From the NCBI GenBank assembly GCA_023052935.1, contig CM041293.1, forward strand, positions 173,777,600-173,841,599: DNA of 64,000 nucleotides, given 5' to 3'. A model generated the notes under the pieces. The model searched no databases, was not told the origin of the DNA, and saw only the letters and a list, made by a program, of their open reading frames with translations. The stretch's first letter is position 1. Every line of letters starts with the position of its first letter. Below, piece after piece: positions 35,201 through 44,498 of the stretch. The translations under genes were made by a program, and so were the position numbers. The DNA is from Piezodorus guildinii (Eukaryota; Arthropoda; Insecta; Hemiptera; Pentatomidae).

Positions 35201-38200
35201 GAAAAACATTTATGACAAAGTCTCTTATTCTTAATCTGCCTATAGCGATTCCAAGGCGACAATTTTGAGAACTTTGCACAACTTTGAATTGTATGCGAGC
35301 CCTCGGAACAAAACTTACAGCAATATGCTGGAATGTGGTCTGGAGTTACAGATTTTGCAACAAATGAATGAGTAGTGCGTATATTACGCTTTGTATACTG
35401 AACAGTTTCTGATAGAGGTATGGTCTTAATTTGTTTTACTAAAAATTTAACCAAATCATAATATTCCGGAATATTTTTATTTCTATGAGCGGCCTCAAAT
35501 TATCTTCGTGTAACCGGATCAAGCACCCTTAGACCCATATACAAAAAAATATAATCCTCAAGAGAATTAATGAAATCTAATTGTTTCAGCGCTCCGATCG
35601 AAGCACAAAATTTATCTAAAACAATCGTCAAACCTTCTCGACTCTCTGATTTGAGCGGTTTAAATCCAAAAATTTGATCTATATAACTATCGGCTAAGTT
35701 TCGATCACCATTATAACGATCAAAAAGATTCTTCCATATTACCCTATAATTGTTGGCTATTGGTTTTAGTGTTTTACAAATGCTAGCGGCTGGACCGTTC
35801 AATTTTGAAACTAAATATTGTAATTTTTCTGACTCAGATAAACCCTCGTTTTCATGAACTAACGTTTTAAACAATTCATAAAACACTGGCCATTCATCTG
35901 CACGCCCATTAAAGGTAGGAATATCAATTCTTGGAAGTTGTATTTTCCTTTCCGGCTCAGCATTCATTTTTTCGCCCCTCGATTCGCTAGGACCTACCGT
36001 CGAGTTAGTCAATTCCCTAGCAGCAACTAACCTAACCAATCCTACCATATCTATCAATACAACGTCGAACTCAGGTGTAAAATTTCATTTATCCTGAATT
36101 CCGTCTTCTCAAACTCAACCACCGTTTCGTCTAAGGATTGATATAAAATTTGAAATTGATCAAGTAATTTTTTATCTTGGCTATTGACTTTTAAAGCAAG
36201 GTCGTATAGACGTTGAATCCTTTTAAAGTATTTTTCTTTCTTTGCAATAAGTACACTTAAAGATGATTCGGACATGTTTGCAAATAATTTTTAATTTAAC
36301 TTCTAAAATTAATCACTAAGGCAACCTACCAAATAATAACAAAAAAACACAGATGTTTTAATTCGATATAATATCGATAAAGAGATCGATCGGATATCGA
36401 TTTATCGATACGGTTCCTATCGATTCTTGGGCTCAAAAAATCAACGCTTTTGCCCAGATTACGAATAGAAATTGTATAAAACGGATTTAACGATCAATCC
36501 CAATTTCTAAAAATCCGGCTCGGTCTGGACCAATAAGTTGTGGTACTCATTGTACCAATTAAAATTTTCTGGTTGTTGACTGTATGATAAAAAATAATAA
36601 TAAAAAACTTTAAATTTTGATTCTGCCCAGAATAAGGGATCTCCAAGTCGTTTTACAAGTAAATTTAAGATAGACAGCAGCTTACCTAATCGCCTTCTTG
36701 TGTCTTCTAGAACGGGCCCGCTCAGGCTCGGCAGTCTCCTCCAGCTGCTCCTAGATTTTATCTTGTAAAACTTAGGAGAACCTAAATTCTTGAAATCGAG
36801 TCCCTCTATCGTGACCGGGAACCAAATATCACCACAAATATCGTCACGGACTACAAAAACATGCAATCGGGACAGAATCTCAATTCACACTGACGCTATA
36901 GCAAAAAACAAAAAACTGTCGAATTAAACATCTGTGCCGTATCCAAGGCCCAATCTAATTAAATTTTAATCAAAATAAATATTATTATTTTTTATTCGCG
37001 TAATCGCGAACAAATATCATTGCAGTGGCGTCATTTTTTAAGGAGCTCAGGCTCACCACTTCCGCTTGTAGCTTCGCCAGATGGTGATCCGGGCAGAGTC
37101 CGGCCTGAACGCCGGTCTGTTCCAGTGGGATTAGGACTACCTCCGAGCAATACGTCTTGAGATAACTAAGGATAATTTTCTCAAAACTTTTGCCCAGGTG
37201 TGGAAGCAAGCTGATTGGCCTGTAGTCGGCTGGCTGGGCTCCATTCTTCGCGGGTTTCAATGGCGGGAAAAGGATAGCTCTTTTCCATGTCTCTGGGAAG
37301 TATCTCAGCCTGAGACAAGAGTTGTAGAGGTTAGTCAAATGAAATGCTAAACCCCTCCTTGGTAGCTGTTTTAACAATACAGTCTGTATCCCGTCATGGT
37401 CTGTCCCCTCAAATGACGGAGAATTGCCTTAAGCTGTTTCGGGGACACATACATCTAATTGTTTCCTATTTCTTCAGTTGGAATCTCTGTGTGGGTTCCT
37501 GTTTGTTGTTTTATTTTATTATCCACTGTAGTGATCCGCAAACTTCTTTGCCTGCTTTTCTTCTGTCAACAGTCTGTCTCCGTCATGAAGGACTGTAGAG
37601 CTCCGTTTTCTTGTGCTTGACTTTAGTAACTTCCAGAACTTTTTTTGGTCGTCAAATGAAATTTTTTTTTGCCCCATGGGAGTTTGGATTGAAAATGAGA
37701 AATAGAGGAAGAAATCTGGTATCTTGGGATGGTTATACCCCAATATTGTTATTTATTTACTAAATATCAATATTTAGGTATAACCGTTTATATAGTTATT
37801 TATAGGCAATTAATTAATATGTGAAGCAATATAATTTATACAGACGTATTTTACAACTCAAATTAAAGATGATTAAATTTTCTATAATAACCGTTATAAC
37901 GATTATCTTCATAAGATGAGCCGTTTTCATGATAGTAGCGATTATAGTGTTAGAAAAGAGTGATATTTCGTTTTCTGCCAAATTTTTTTTTGTAATACTT
38001 CTATATCGTTGAATATTAGACGTACAAATGTCTTTTACCACTCAAAGTAAAGCTTATTAAATACTTGATGATTTACTTTATAACGATTATCTTCATAGGA
38101 TGAGCCGTTTCCATGATAGTGACCATAATTATGCTAAAAAGAGTTCATCATATTCTCTTTTTGGATAGCCTCCAATTTGTCATCCACCCGTTTTGAGTAG

Positions 38201-38761
38201 GCAGACGTGTATTTTTTTGCTTTACGATGATAGTTGCTTTTCGTGAAAGGTGCTAAAATGTTTTTTAAAATGGGTTGCATTTTTCGTTGCTGGCTCACGG
38301 ACCATAAGGTAACACGATAAAAGGTGGTAGCTGAAAGAGTTGAGCTTACCTGGTGACCTATGGTGAAGCACAGCATGAGGAAGACTTGCACAGGCCACTT
38401 TGCCTTGTAGGATCTGTGGGACCAGAGTCTGTGAGCACCGGCTGTGACTCCCAGGCACGACATCTCGGAGATCACCCAACCTAAAACAGTAGAAGAACAA
38501 AATACAATATTATTTACCACAAACTAAACATTTTAGTTATATTAACTTGCCTTATAGTTAGAAATGCCAGAGATAAATCGCTAAAAGACAACTACAAAAT
38601 TTGGATGCCTAGATTACAGAAAACTTAATTTAACCAAGGAAAGAAAAATTTATTTTACTTATAAACCTTCAGGAAAGGCTCTCCTAAGGGACAGTTGAAA
38701 CCGTATCCAAATCCTTCCCTTGTTTTAAAAGGAGTTCATGGAAATCAAGAATCGCATTATG

Positions 38762-38819
<58 letters not shown>

Positions 38820-39812
38820 ACCACCTACTTCAACTATCCACCCGTAAGCTCCTTGTATCCTCACTTTGACTGCTGCGGGGTATATGGTGGCCTCTCGACT
38901 GTGCTCGAGGACAGGGTAAAGTGAATTATAAATACATTTTTAAGGTTTGTCCTTGGCACACCGAAGAGGTCTCACGTGACCCATTTATACAGTGGGTTAA
39001 AGTGGCTCCTTCCCTCAAACCACAGACAATATTTCCTTGGATCATCCCTTTACCAGACCATCAACTCCCAGTTCAACACTACCTCCCTATATCCACAAAC
39101 TTCTGCAATTTAAATCGTCAGTCCGCTCCCACAAACAAGATCGCGCCATTCTGACCTTTATATTCCTGGCCACAGAACAACATGTTTTGATCATTCCTTT
39201 CTTGTCATCAATAGTAGTGCTGAATGATATAATACATACTACATTCATACAATATTTACACAGCATAAAATTACGATAAAATATATATACAATAATGAAC
39301 CAATACAATAAAGTCAAGAAATCACTCATACCTATTTACACATACACACATTCATACATGCATCACATTGAGTGGAGAATCTAGCCAGTACTAGAACTCC
39401 AATATATACATATTTACAAAAGGTCGCAGGGCCACTGCCGTTTCAACCTTCTAGGTGGGTTGTATGGATGAGTGGAGCTGGATAGGAATTGGGCTTGAGG
39501 ATTAAGATGATGAATGAGGTTCTGGTGGAATTTGGAAAATTTGGATGGAATTAGGTCTGAAATAAGTAATGAATAAATAATAGGTGACATAATAAGGAGA
39601 TTTCAAATATTTTTACAATAATTTAAAAAATGACAACAATCTACGGAAACAAATTCACTCAAATAAAAAATATGTCAAGGAATGAAGTATTATACATTTT
39701 TTTATATTTATATATTTTACTTATGTTAAAAATAAAAAAAATATTGCTATATTATTTTTATTCTGTATGAAAATTCAGTTTCGTACAAATTTCCGTTTTA
39801 GCGCTGGACTGA

Positions 39813-39852
<40 letters not shown>

Positions 39853-41697
39853 ACAAACCTTTTCTCGAGACTTGGTCATTAGCCAAAAACGTGTATTTCC
39901 GGTGAAAACTTAAATTTCAAAATACTCACGGTCGATGTACTTTACCTTACTATATATTTCATATATAGGTATATTTTTTTTTCCATTCAGAAACTTTATA
40001 CATTATATTTGGTTTGTGATAACATTTACAATCTTATAGTAATATTAAACTATTTTATTGATCCATTTTAAATAATTGTTCATACTATAAACCATTTTAA
40101 TAACTAATGTTGTGATTATTATAAACTTCATAAAAAATCTGGTGCGGGCAACACACGACTTTCACTTACCTCCATTTTTAAAATCAATAAAAGAATTTTC
40201 AAATACAGTTAGAGATAAAAATACGTGAAATTATTAAGGAATTAATCAAATTAAATTTCTATAGAAACATGTGTGTTGAAAACTGAAATTCGAAAAATTT
40301 CATGATCGCAATAGTTTTCCTTACTATATATTTCATATATAGGTTAGTGAAAGTAATAAGGTTTTATAAACAACCTGATGGGAAAATAGTTTTCCTGGGC
40401 CACGATGTACAAGTTAGATGGATGAAGTATTTTAAGGGGTTGCTAAATCCCAAGGAGTGTGACGATTATCCTCATATGAATTTTCAAGGCACTGAGAATG
40501 GCCCTCACTTCGTGGTCATCATCAGTGTCTTGAATTCCCACCAGATTTAGAGGTGATTGGCTTTATTGTTCAAGAATAACAAGGAGCCTTCCGGTTCTGA
40601 TCCCGTACCAGCGAAGTTTTTTAAGATTGGTAGGTCATCACTGGCTGAGGATTTGGTTCATCAGATAGTCAATATCTAGGAAACCGAAAAAATGCCGAAA
40701 GAATCTGTCATCATTCTCTTACTCAAGAAGAAAGGTGCATCTGCAGACTGCAGCAATTTTCGGAGAATTATCCTCCTCAATACTGCTTAAAATTTTTTTT
40801 CCGTTGTGTTATATACTCCAATAGTGGATTATGTGGAGCCTTTTTTGGGCGATTGGCAGAACAGTTCAGGAAGAATGGTCAGCGATTGACCAGATATGCT
40901 CATTGAGACAAATAATGAAAAAAACATCAAAAGAATTCAACAAAAATCTGGTGCGGGCAACACACGACTTTCACTTACCTCCATTTTTAAAATCAATGAA
41001 AGAATTTTCAAAAACAGCTAGAGATAAAAATACGCAAAACTATTAAGGAATTAATTAAATTGAATTTATATAGAAACATGTGTTTTATTAGAAAATCTAT
41101 TATATTATTATCTAAAATAATCAGTTAGTTTTATGTTCATTTCATCACTCTCTATTAACTTTCAAAAGCTTGTGTATGAGATGATATTTTTTCTAAAATC
41201 TTTAGCTTTCCAACGGTATATCATACATGTATATTACTGCTCTTATGTTCAAAAACGAAAAATTGCAATAAAAAATATTTTTTTCTGTTTACTCCTTTAG
41301 TTGGGTATCGAATTTATTCAATTTATATATTTACCAGGTTTTCATCAGCGTTAACAAGATAATCTAGTTATTATTATTGAATCTACAAAATTAAAGGTAC
41401 TTTAGGGGAAGACAATTTAAAATATCGGCATTTAAGCCCTGTCAGACCATTTTTATCCAAATTAAACCTACATGATATTAAAGCCCATTAAATTTTACAT
41501 CGATATAGCGAGTTTAATCAAAATCGTCGGAACCGTTTTTGAGAAAATCGAAAAAAGGTGCAAAATGCATGGTATAAAGTGCCTCTTCTGGTAAGCTCAT
41601 TTTGATGAAAAAAGGTTTTGTCACGTCTCGGGCGTATAGTTGTCTTAAATATGAAATTTCAGTTTCATAGGACTTACCGTTTCCGCCCGGGAGTTAC

Positions 41698-41728
<31 letters not shown>

Positions 41729-42320
41729 CTTTTTGCGGGACTTGGTTATTTGGACTCAGGGGACCCTAAAACGTGTATTTCCGTTGAAAACTGGAATTCG
41801 AAAATTTTCACGATCGCAATACTTCCCCTTACTATATATAGTAAGTGAAAGTAAAAACATTTTTTCTCATTGTGTTTAGTATTCCTGGCATTCTAGTAAT
41901 ATATGTTTGAGGGTCTTCCTGCCACCAAATGTGTCACCTTGTGCAGTTGCAGATACATGTATAGGTAAGTAAAAGTCAAAATTCTAAAATTGTTTTTAAC
42001 GATTCAAGCAAGGGAAAGTCGTGTGTTGCGAGCATCAGATTTTTCAGTATTTTTTTTTATTTCTGTTTAAACGATATTATTACTCTTAAAGCTGTGAATT
42101 GTTTTGGAGACTAACACGACGACTACTTACTCCATAACAAGGTGTACCATGATGCGCTTGTACAGGCCAAGAAGAGGCCGTATAAGGCCAGGCTGTGGAC
42201 CACTGAGAAGAAGGCGATGTTGACCCAGTTCGGCTCCAGGATGTAGCTCTTCTTCTTGAGAGGTGCTGCTGGAAGGGTATCGATTGCTGGAGGCGGTTCT
42301 GTCTCTACGTAGGGGGCCAT
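22885..42320 (-). CDS. Acyl-CoA delta-9-type desaturase, five coding exons (last exon disrupted)
   Basis: Exons on the minus strand: 42320-42131, 38480-38350, 26340-26135, 26000-25815, 23210-22885. All junctions are GT-AG and the phases agree from exon 1 to 5. An AG acceptor just before the start (exon begins 42324) implies an upstream non-coding exon. The protein (about 345 residues, normal length) is a membrane fatty-acyl-CoA desaturase of the ER that puts a cis double bond into acyl chains using cytochrome b5. The three di-iron histidine boxes are visible: HRLWSH (exon 2), HRLHHKYTDSDADPHN (exon 3), HNYHHVFPWDYR (exon 5). Exon 4 ends NSAAHAWGNRPYDK. Hydrophobic segments occur in exons 1, 2 and 4. 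Introns are 3.7, 12.0, 0.13 and 2.6 kb; 1, 2 and 4 are transposon-filled. The last exon has frame breaks, so this may be a pseudogene. Confidence 0.9.
23385..23545 (-). mobile_element. tRNA-type SINE, 3' half only
   Basis: Reverse-oriented SINE 3' sequence (CTAATCGGATGATGCTACAG, TTTAACGAGTAAATG, CCTCTCCGAAGGGAACAAG). The tRNA-like head is absent. Lies in intron 4 of the desaturase. Confidence 0.65.
23590..24175 (-). mobile_element. CR1-like retrotransposon 3' fragment
   Basis: Left end TTTTATTCTGGGACAGTGTCCCATGAGAATAA is the CR1-like 3' hairpin region (17 bases of it: TGGGACAGTGTCCCATG). The right part (24010-24170) matches the coding tail of the copies at 22132-22377 and 27591-27720. No intact frame. 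Confidence 0.55.
24200..25105. mobile_element. HINE fragments (copy 5) split by a jockey insertion
   Basis: A minus-oriented left end occurs at about 24200-24310 (GAGGTAAGTGAAAGTCG). A plus-oriented right part follows: 24350-24485 (CAGGACTTAGTAATTCGGAC) and, after a jockey insertion, 25030-25105 ending in GTCAGTAAAGTAAAAGT. Confidence 0.5.
24486..25029 (-). mobile_element. 5'-truncated jockey-clade retrotransposon J1 with 12-bp target duplication
   Basis: Target duplication GTATTCTAACTT at 24474-24485 and 25030-25041. A T run at the left marks the poly(A) tail of a minus-strand insert. The minus strand encodes the jockey RT C-terminus (ELWGSTKPFNSSRIQSLQ, then NPLVRNLSCLDIADNPPR and RWPRDLLP). 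Confidence 0.8.
25180..25790 (-). mobile_element. 5'-truncated jockey-clade retrotransposon J2, next to a splice donor
   Basis: Target duplication AACAATTATA at 25170-25179 and 25791-25800. The minus strand encodes WNRAVWALLNHIIPVAFNPT and NPLVRNLSFPSIPDNPPR, the jockey RT C-terminus. It lies in desaturase intron 4 and ends 9 bp from the exon 4 donor (25814-25809). Confidence 0.8.
26560..28977 (+). mobile_element. 5'-truncated RTE-like retrotransposon inserted in the SINE, itself split by a CR1-like element
   Basis: Target duplication TTATGTCGTCTTTCA on both sides. Plus-strand RT C-terminus from 26560: IFRELNWESLGISVNG, LRFADDICLISPD (catalytic box), YEVEEYIYLGQ-type block and HRLKWSWAGHLARLKDERWT. 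The frame is open to GRPHRR at 27267. Coding resumes after the inner insertion at 28700 as WRDELTQTVGENWWLVDES. The 3' tail is (ATT)n. The RTE assignment rests on the GHLARLKDERWT and GRPxRRW signatures and is tentative. Confidence 0.8.
27273..28699 (-). mobile_element. 5'-truncated CR1-like retrotransposon nested in the RTE-like element
   Basis: Flanked by AGGTG at 27268-27272 and 28700-28704. The minus strand gives an RT from YALSYKLTSILLTKLHRLP through TKGVPQGSSLSPTLFSIFIN, HLYADDIQIYI and VKNLGITLDQTLSWKPHI to WNSIPPEIRHASTASSFKSL. The final open stretch is 28028-27591. The 3' end has an inverted GGGACTTTAGTCCC hairpin followed by short CATTTTCATT repeats, a 3' architecture usual in CR1/L2 elements. 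The best-preserved CR1-like copy in the window. Confidence 0.82.
29129..29375 (-). mobile_element. HINE copy 6, partial
   Basis: Minus-oriented HINE blocks: TGACCAAGTCCCGAAAAAAG, a (GT)n tract, TTTCATATTTAAGACAAATT, up to the body near 29375. Confidence 0.6.
29380..29822 (+). pseudogene. Non-LTR endonuclease-region relic
   Basis: The plus strand reads IIGFRQSERRSPWFDEE, then EANDLKKMVHTKV-type text after a frame change. PWFDEE is a signature of the endonuclease-to-RT linker of RTE/jockey-type elements. The hAT-2 insertion follows at 29831. Confidence 0.5.
29831..30973. mobile_element. Non-autonomous hAT transposon with perfect 8-bp target duplication (hAT-2)
   Basis: Target duplication GATGGGGC at 29823-29830 and 30974-30981. 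Inverted ends TAGGGATTGCGATCCGG and TAGAGATTGCAATCCGG (right end read in reverse). GGATCCGG-rich subterminal repeats occur at both sides (29850-29910, 30925-30960). The 1,143-bp interior has no transposase frame. A T-poor A run lies at 30608-30625. Confidence 0.88.
31010..32066 (-). mobile_element. jockey-like retrotransposon, RT C-terminal half (left part, interrupted by BEL)
   Basis: Minus-strand pieces in shifting frames: LKNDATAMILINYTESFNSV (32010-31940), LYTLLRSFLQGHKIEVVVGG, KKLKMLNIIVNLKKTDCNIF (31620), and the C-terminus ISPALLCGAQML (31310) to PTGRPQRWQDYV (31040). These match jockey-clade RT order. Continues conceptually from the part at 37013-37743. Confidence 0.75.
32068..32548 (-). 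repeat. BEL/Pao 3' LTR
   Basis: Begins (read on minus) TGTTCGCGATTACGCGAATA and ends in AACTTATTG. Near-identical to 36532-37012. Confidence 0.88.
36532..37012 (-). repeat. BEL/Pao 5' LTR
   Basis: Same sequence as the 3' LTR. It is followed on the minus strand by TGGTCCAGACCGAGCC, a candidate primer-binding site beginning TGG. Confidence 0.88.
37013..37743 (-). mobile_element. jockey-like retrotransposon, RT N-terminal half (right part)
   Basis: Minus-strand pieces: MGQKKISFDDQKKFWKLLKS (37680), LTEEKQAKKFADHY, then YFPETWKRAILFPPLKPAKN and ADYRPISLLPHLGKSFEKII (37290-37160), ending LKNDATAMIF at about 37025. The last ~95 bp are also present on the other side of the BEL element. Confidence 0.75.
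37744..38349. repeat. AT-rich intronic DNA with a diverged ~190-bp direct repeat
   Basis: A unit with TAACGATTATCTTCATA and GATGAGCCGTTTTCATGATAG at 37890-37950 recurs at 38075-38140. A related stretch occurs at 42530-42600. No coding signal. Confidence 0.45.
38763..38817. repeat. (TA)n microsatellite
   Basis: About 27 uninterrupted TA/AT units in desaturase intron 1. Confidence 0.95.
38820..39240 (+). mobile_element. CR1-like retrotransposon C-terminal fragment
   Basis: The plus strand reads LPISTNFCNL and, in another frame, LQFKSSVRSHKQDRAILTFI, matching the tail of the CR1-like copies at 22132-22489. Frames are broken. Confidence 0.6.
39360..39556 (-). mobile_element. jockey-clade 3' fragment
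   Basis: The minus strand reads FSKFHQNLIHHLNPQAQFLS and NPPRRLKRQWPCDL, the jockey RT C-terminus also seen at 62150-62490. Confidence 0.65.
39775..39970 (+). mobile_element. HINE copy 7, 3' portion
   Basis: Contains the (CA)n tract (39813-39842), the degraded TTTTCTCGAGACTTGGTCAT block, and the TACTATATATTTCATATATA end. Confidence 0.6.
40138..40354 (+). mobile_element. Minimal HINE (copy 8), internally deleted to 217 bp
   Basis: Both termini are present: TCTGGTGCGGGCAACACACG/ACTTTCACTTACC at the left and GGTTAGTGAAAGT at the right. The body is deleted at a GTGT junction near 40274. This is the outer left part of a composite unit. Confidence 0.7.
40355..40946 (+). pseudogene. RTE-like reverse transcriptase fragment between two HINEs (composite unit copy 1)
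   Basis: Plus-strand text in changing frames: VRWMKYFKGLLNPKECDDYP (40410), SDPVPAKFFKIGRSSLAEDL (40590), ESVIILLLKKKGASADCSNF, and SLRQIMKKTSKEFN (40900-40940). This is the region from the pre-RT linker into the first RT motifs. Several stops, no intact frame. The same fragment occurs inverted at 45552-46141. Confidence 0.75.
40947..41852 (+). mobile_element. HINE copy 9, full length (906 bp), best reference copy
   Basis: Left TCTGGTGCGGGCAACACACG then ACTTTCACTTACC; right GTAAGTGAAAGT at 41841-41852, just after the hairpin-forming CTTACTATATATAGTAAG. Internal (CA)n at 41698-41725. No coding capacity. Confidence 0.7.
41853..42045. mobile_element. HINE terminus (copy 10, minus) and short unassigned DNA
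   Basis: GCAAGGGAAAGTCGTGTGTT near 42010 is a decayed reverse-oriented HINE left end. GTATAGGTAAGTAAAAGTC at 41960 resembles a right end. The rest is unassigned. Confidence 0.45.
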
Positions 42321-42785
42321 CTTGCTGGAAAAGAAGTAGGATTTATTAGTAAGAAGGGATCCTTCTTGAATGCTATGATGGAGAAAGGCATGAGGATTTG
42401 TTTATTTTTATTTTTGGTATCTACTTTATTTCGTTACACATCCAACGCTTAGAATCAGAGAGCTGCGATATTAAAAACATTTTAAATGATTACACAAGGT
42501 TTATTATTTCCAAATAACTATAATTAGAGTATAACTGATTATATAGTTGTTAATAGGCAATTAACTATTATGAAAAGCAATAAATAATTCAAATAAAAAT
42601 GACTTATCACCAGAGCTGATTTCAAAACGCTATATCTCTGCTAGCTCTGAACCAATGTCAATGATTTTTTTTTCATTTATTAGGAAATTTAACTTGAATA
42701 ATATTGAGGATGTATAGTCGACTGTAGAAACTATTATAGGAGAAAATAATCGGGAGTCAGTCTTTTTTTAAATATTTAATTTTTT

Positions 42786-42826
42786 CGACGTTTCGGCTCA
42801 AGCTTGTGAGCCATCGTCAGGGCTAC
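42786..42826 (-). ncRNA. Hammerhead-ribozyme-like core in a Penelope-like element remnant
   Basis: The minus strand reads CTGACGA, a stem II of GGCTC...GAGCC with an 8-nt loop, then GAAACGTCG. This fits the hammerhead core CUGANGA-stem II-GAAA known in Penelope-like elements. I could not identify stem I or the cleavage triplet, and no RT is attached. Confidence 0.55.
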
Positions 42827-43214
42827 AAATAACAGAACAACCCTCCCCCCCTCCCCTCCGTACCACCAGTGTTTTCAATTTTCCTCAGTTTATGCTTGGA
42901 CATGGCTCAGTAATGGTGCGTTTAAATATAATTGTTTACTTCTATATTAAAATATAAAGTTTTGTGTTTATGCCTATCATCATCATATTGTTTATCAGAT
43001 TATCATTATTTGTACCTAAAATATTTAAGTATGTTAAGTATATGTTGTGTTTTATTTTAAATGTTATCATTGTCACTACATAATCACGGATCCGACTGAA
43101 ATATTAAATAAATTCAAACAACACTTTCCCAGCATTCTAAATAGGGAAAATAATAATCAATCTCCTCACTCTAAATATCAGAGCGCTGAACCGTGGATAG
43201 ACGCGCCGAGTAAA

Positions 43215-44480
43215 GAGTAAAGAGTAAGTCGAAGTGGCGATAGCTAAATTAAAACGTTATAAAGCTGCAGGAAATGATATCATCACGAGTGAATTAATCA
43301 AGGCGTGTAGGGAAGCGGGTGTTTCCAAATTACATGTTTTAGTTAAAAAGATCTGGGAAAATGAAAAAAATGCCCGAAGAATGGAAAGAATCAATAATTC
43401 TGATTCACAAAATAGGACCGAGGACGGATTGTAACAACTATCGTGGGATCTCTCTTCTTCCAGTATGCTATAAAATATTCTCGTCAATATTAACTAGTCG
43501 AATCTAAAATAAATTAAAAAGGCTTATGATTCCATAAACAGTCAGAAGTTTTATAACATCATGATTGAACAGGTAATAACATAAAAGTTGGTAAATCTAG
43601 TAGAGATGTGTTTGTCGGAAACATTCCATAAAGTTAGAATCGGTCATAACTACTACGAGAGATTCGAGGTGCGAATGGCTTTAAAACAGGGCGACTCCCT
43701 TTCACCTGTTTTATTTAATATAGCTTTAGAACATGTCATAGAAAATGTGACGTGCACCGAGAAAGGTTTAAAACTGGGTGATAAAATTCCGGTTCTGTTA
43801 TACGCCGATGATTTGGTACTACTAGGTGAAGAAATGGAAACTATACAACTAAATACAAGTGCGTTAATAAAGACCGGTAAAGAAATAGGACTCAAAATAA
43901 ATAACGATAAGACGAAATATATGATTAGTAGCAGAAACGGTGGCGAACTTTGTGATATTGATATATCAGGGCATACTTTTGAACAATTAGAGAAATTTAA
44001 GTATTTAGATTCAATGATAACAAGAAAAAATTAAATCCAGGAAGAAATAAAGTCCCGGTTAAAGGCGGGAAACGCGTGTTATTATTCAGTTGCTAAATTA
44101 CTTAGCTCGCGACTTCGGTATAAAAACTTAAAGGTTAGAATTTATAAAACTATTATTCTTCCGACGGTCCTTTACGGATGTGAAACGTGGCCGCTTACTT
44201 TGAAGGATGAACAACGGCCTAAGGGCTTCGAATATATGGTACGTAAAATATTTGGTCCGAAGAGTGATGAGGCCACTGGGGAGTTTAGAAGGTTGCACAA
44301 CGCGGCATTGCGGAGCTTATACTCTGTGAATATAATTGAGTTGATAGCATTGCGGAGGCTCAAATGGGCGAGTAAAGTTGTTGGGCTCGATGAGAAGGTT
44401 GGTATTCACTGATCTGACTGGTAGACGTCCGAAAGGTAGGCCGAAGCGTCGATGGGAGAATTGTGATCGAAATCGATGAA
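43215..44480 (+). mobile_element. RTE-like retrotransposon RT region, degenerate
   Basis: Plus-strand pieces: AIAKLKRYKAAGNDIITSEL (43231), then 43588-44031 with ALKQGDSLSPVLFNIALEHV and LLYADDLVLLGEE (catalytic box), and 44040-44409 with IYKTIILPTVLYGCETWPLT and RRLKWASKVVGLDEK. Frames shift three times. The 3' end abuts the HINE at 44499. The clade is tentative. Confidence 0.75.
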
Positions 44481-44498
44481 AAGGATGAATAATATTTT

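Larger units (their letters stand above)
32068..37012 (-). mobile_element. BEL/Pao LTR retrotransposon with both LTRs, integrase deleted
   Basis: Two 481-bp LTRs (32068-32548 and 36532-37012) differ at only a handful of sites, indicating a fairly recent insertion. Read on the minus strand, the internal part has gag (36275-35500), two zinc knuckles (from about 35360), an aspartic protease with DSG (about 34920), RT, and the RNase H-like region (33412-32720). The RT catalytic box reads YIED instead of YVDD. A frameshift lies near 33412, and a stop separates the two gag parts. The integrase is missing: the RNase H region runs in frame into the polyprotein C-terminus. A purine-rich tract precedes the 3' LTR. 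Non-autonomous. It lies in desaturase intron 2. Confidence 0.88.

Noticed and set aside
38134..38520. A 128-residue minus-strand protein as a gene of its own
   Set aside because: It is desaturase exon 2 extended into both introns by chance. The exon limits are fixed by splice sites at 38480 and 38350.
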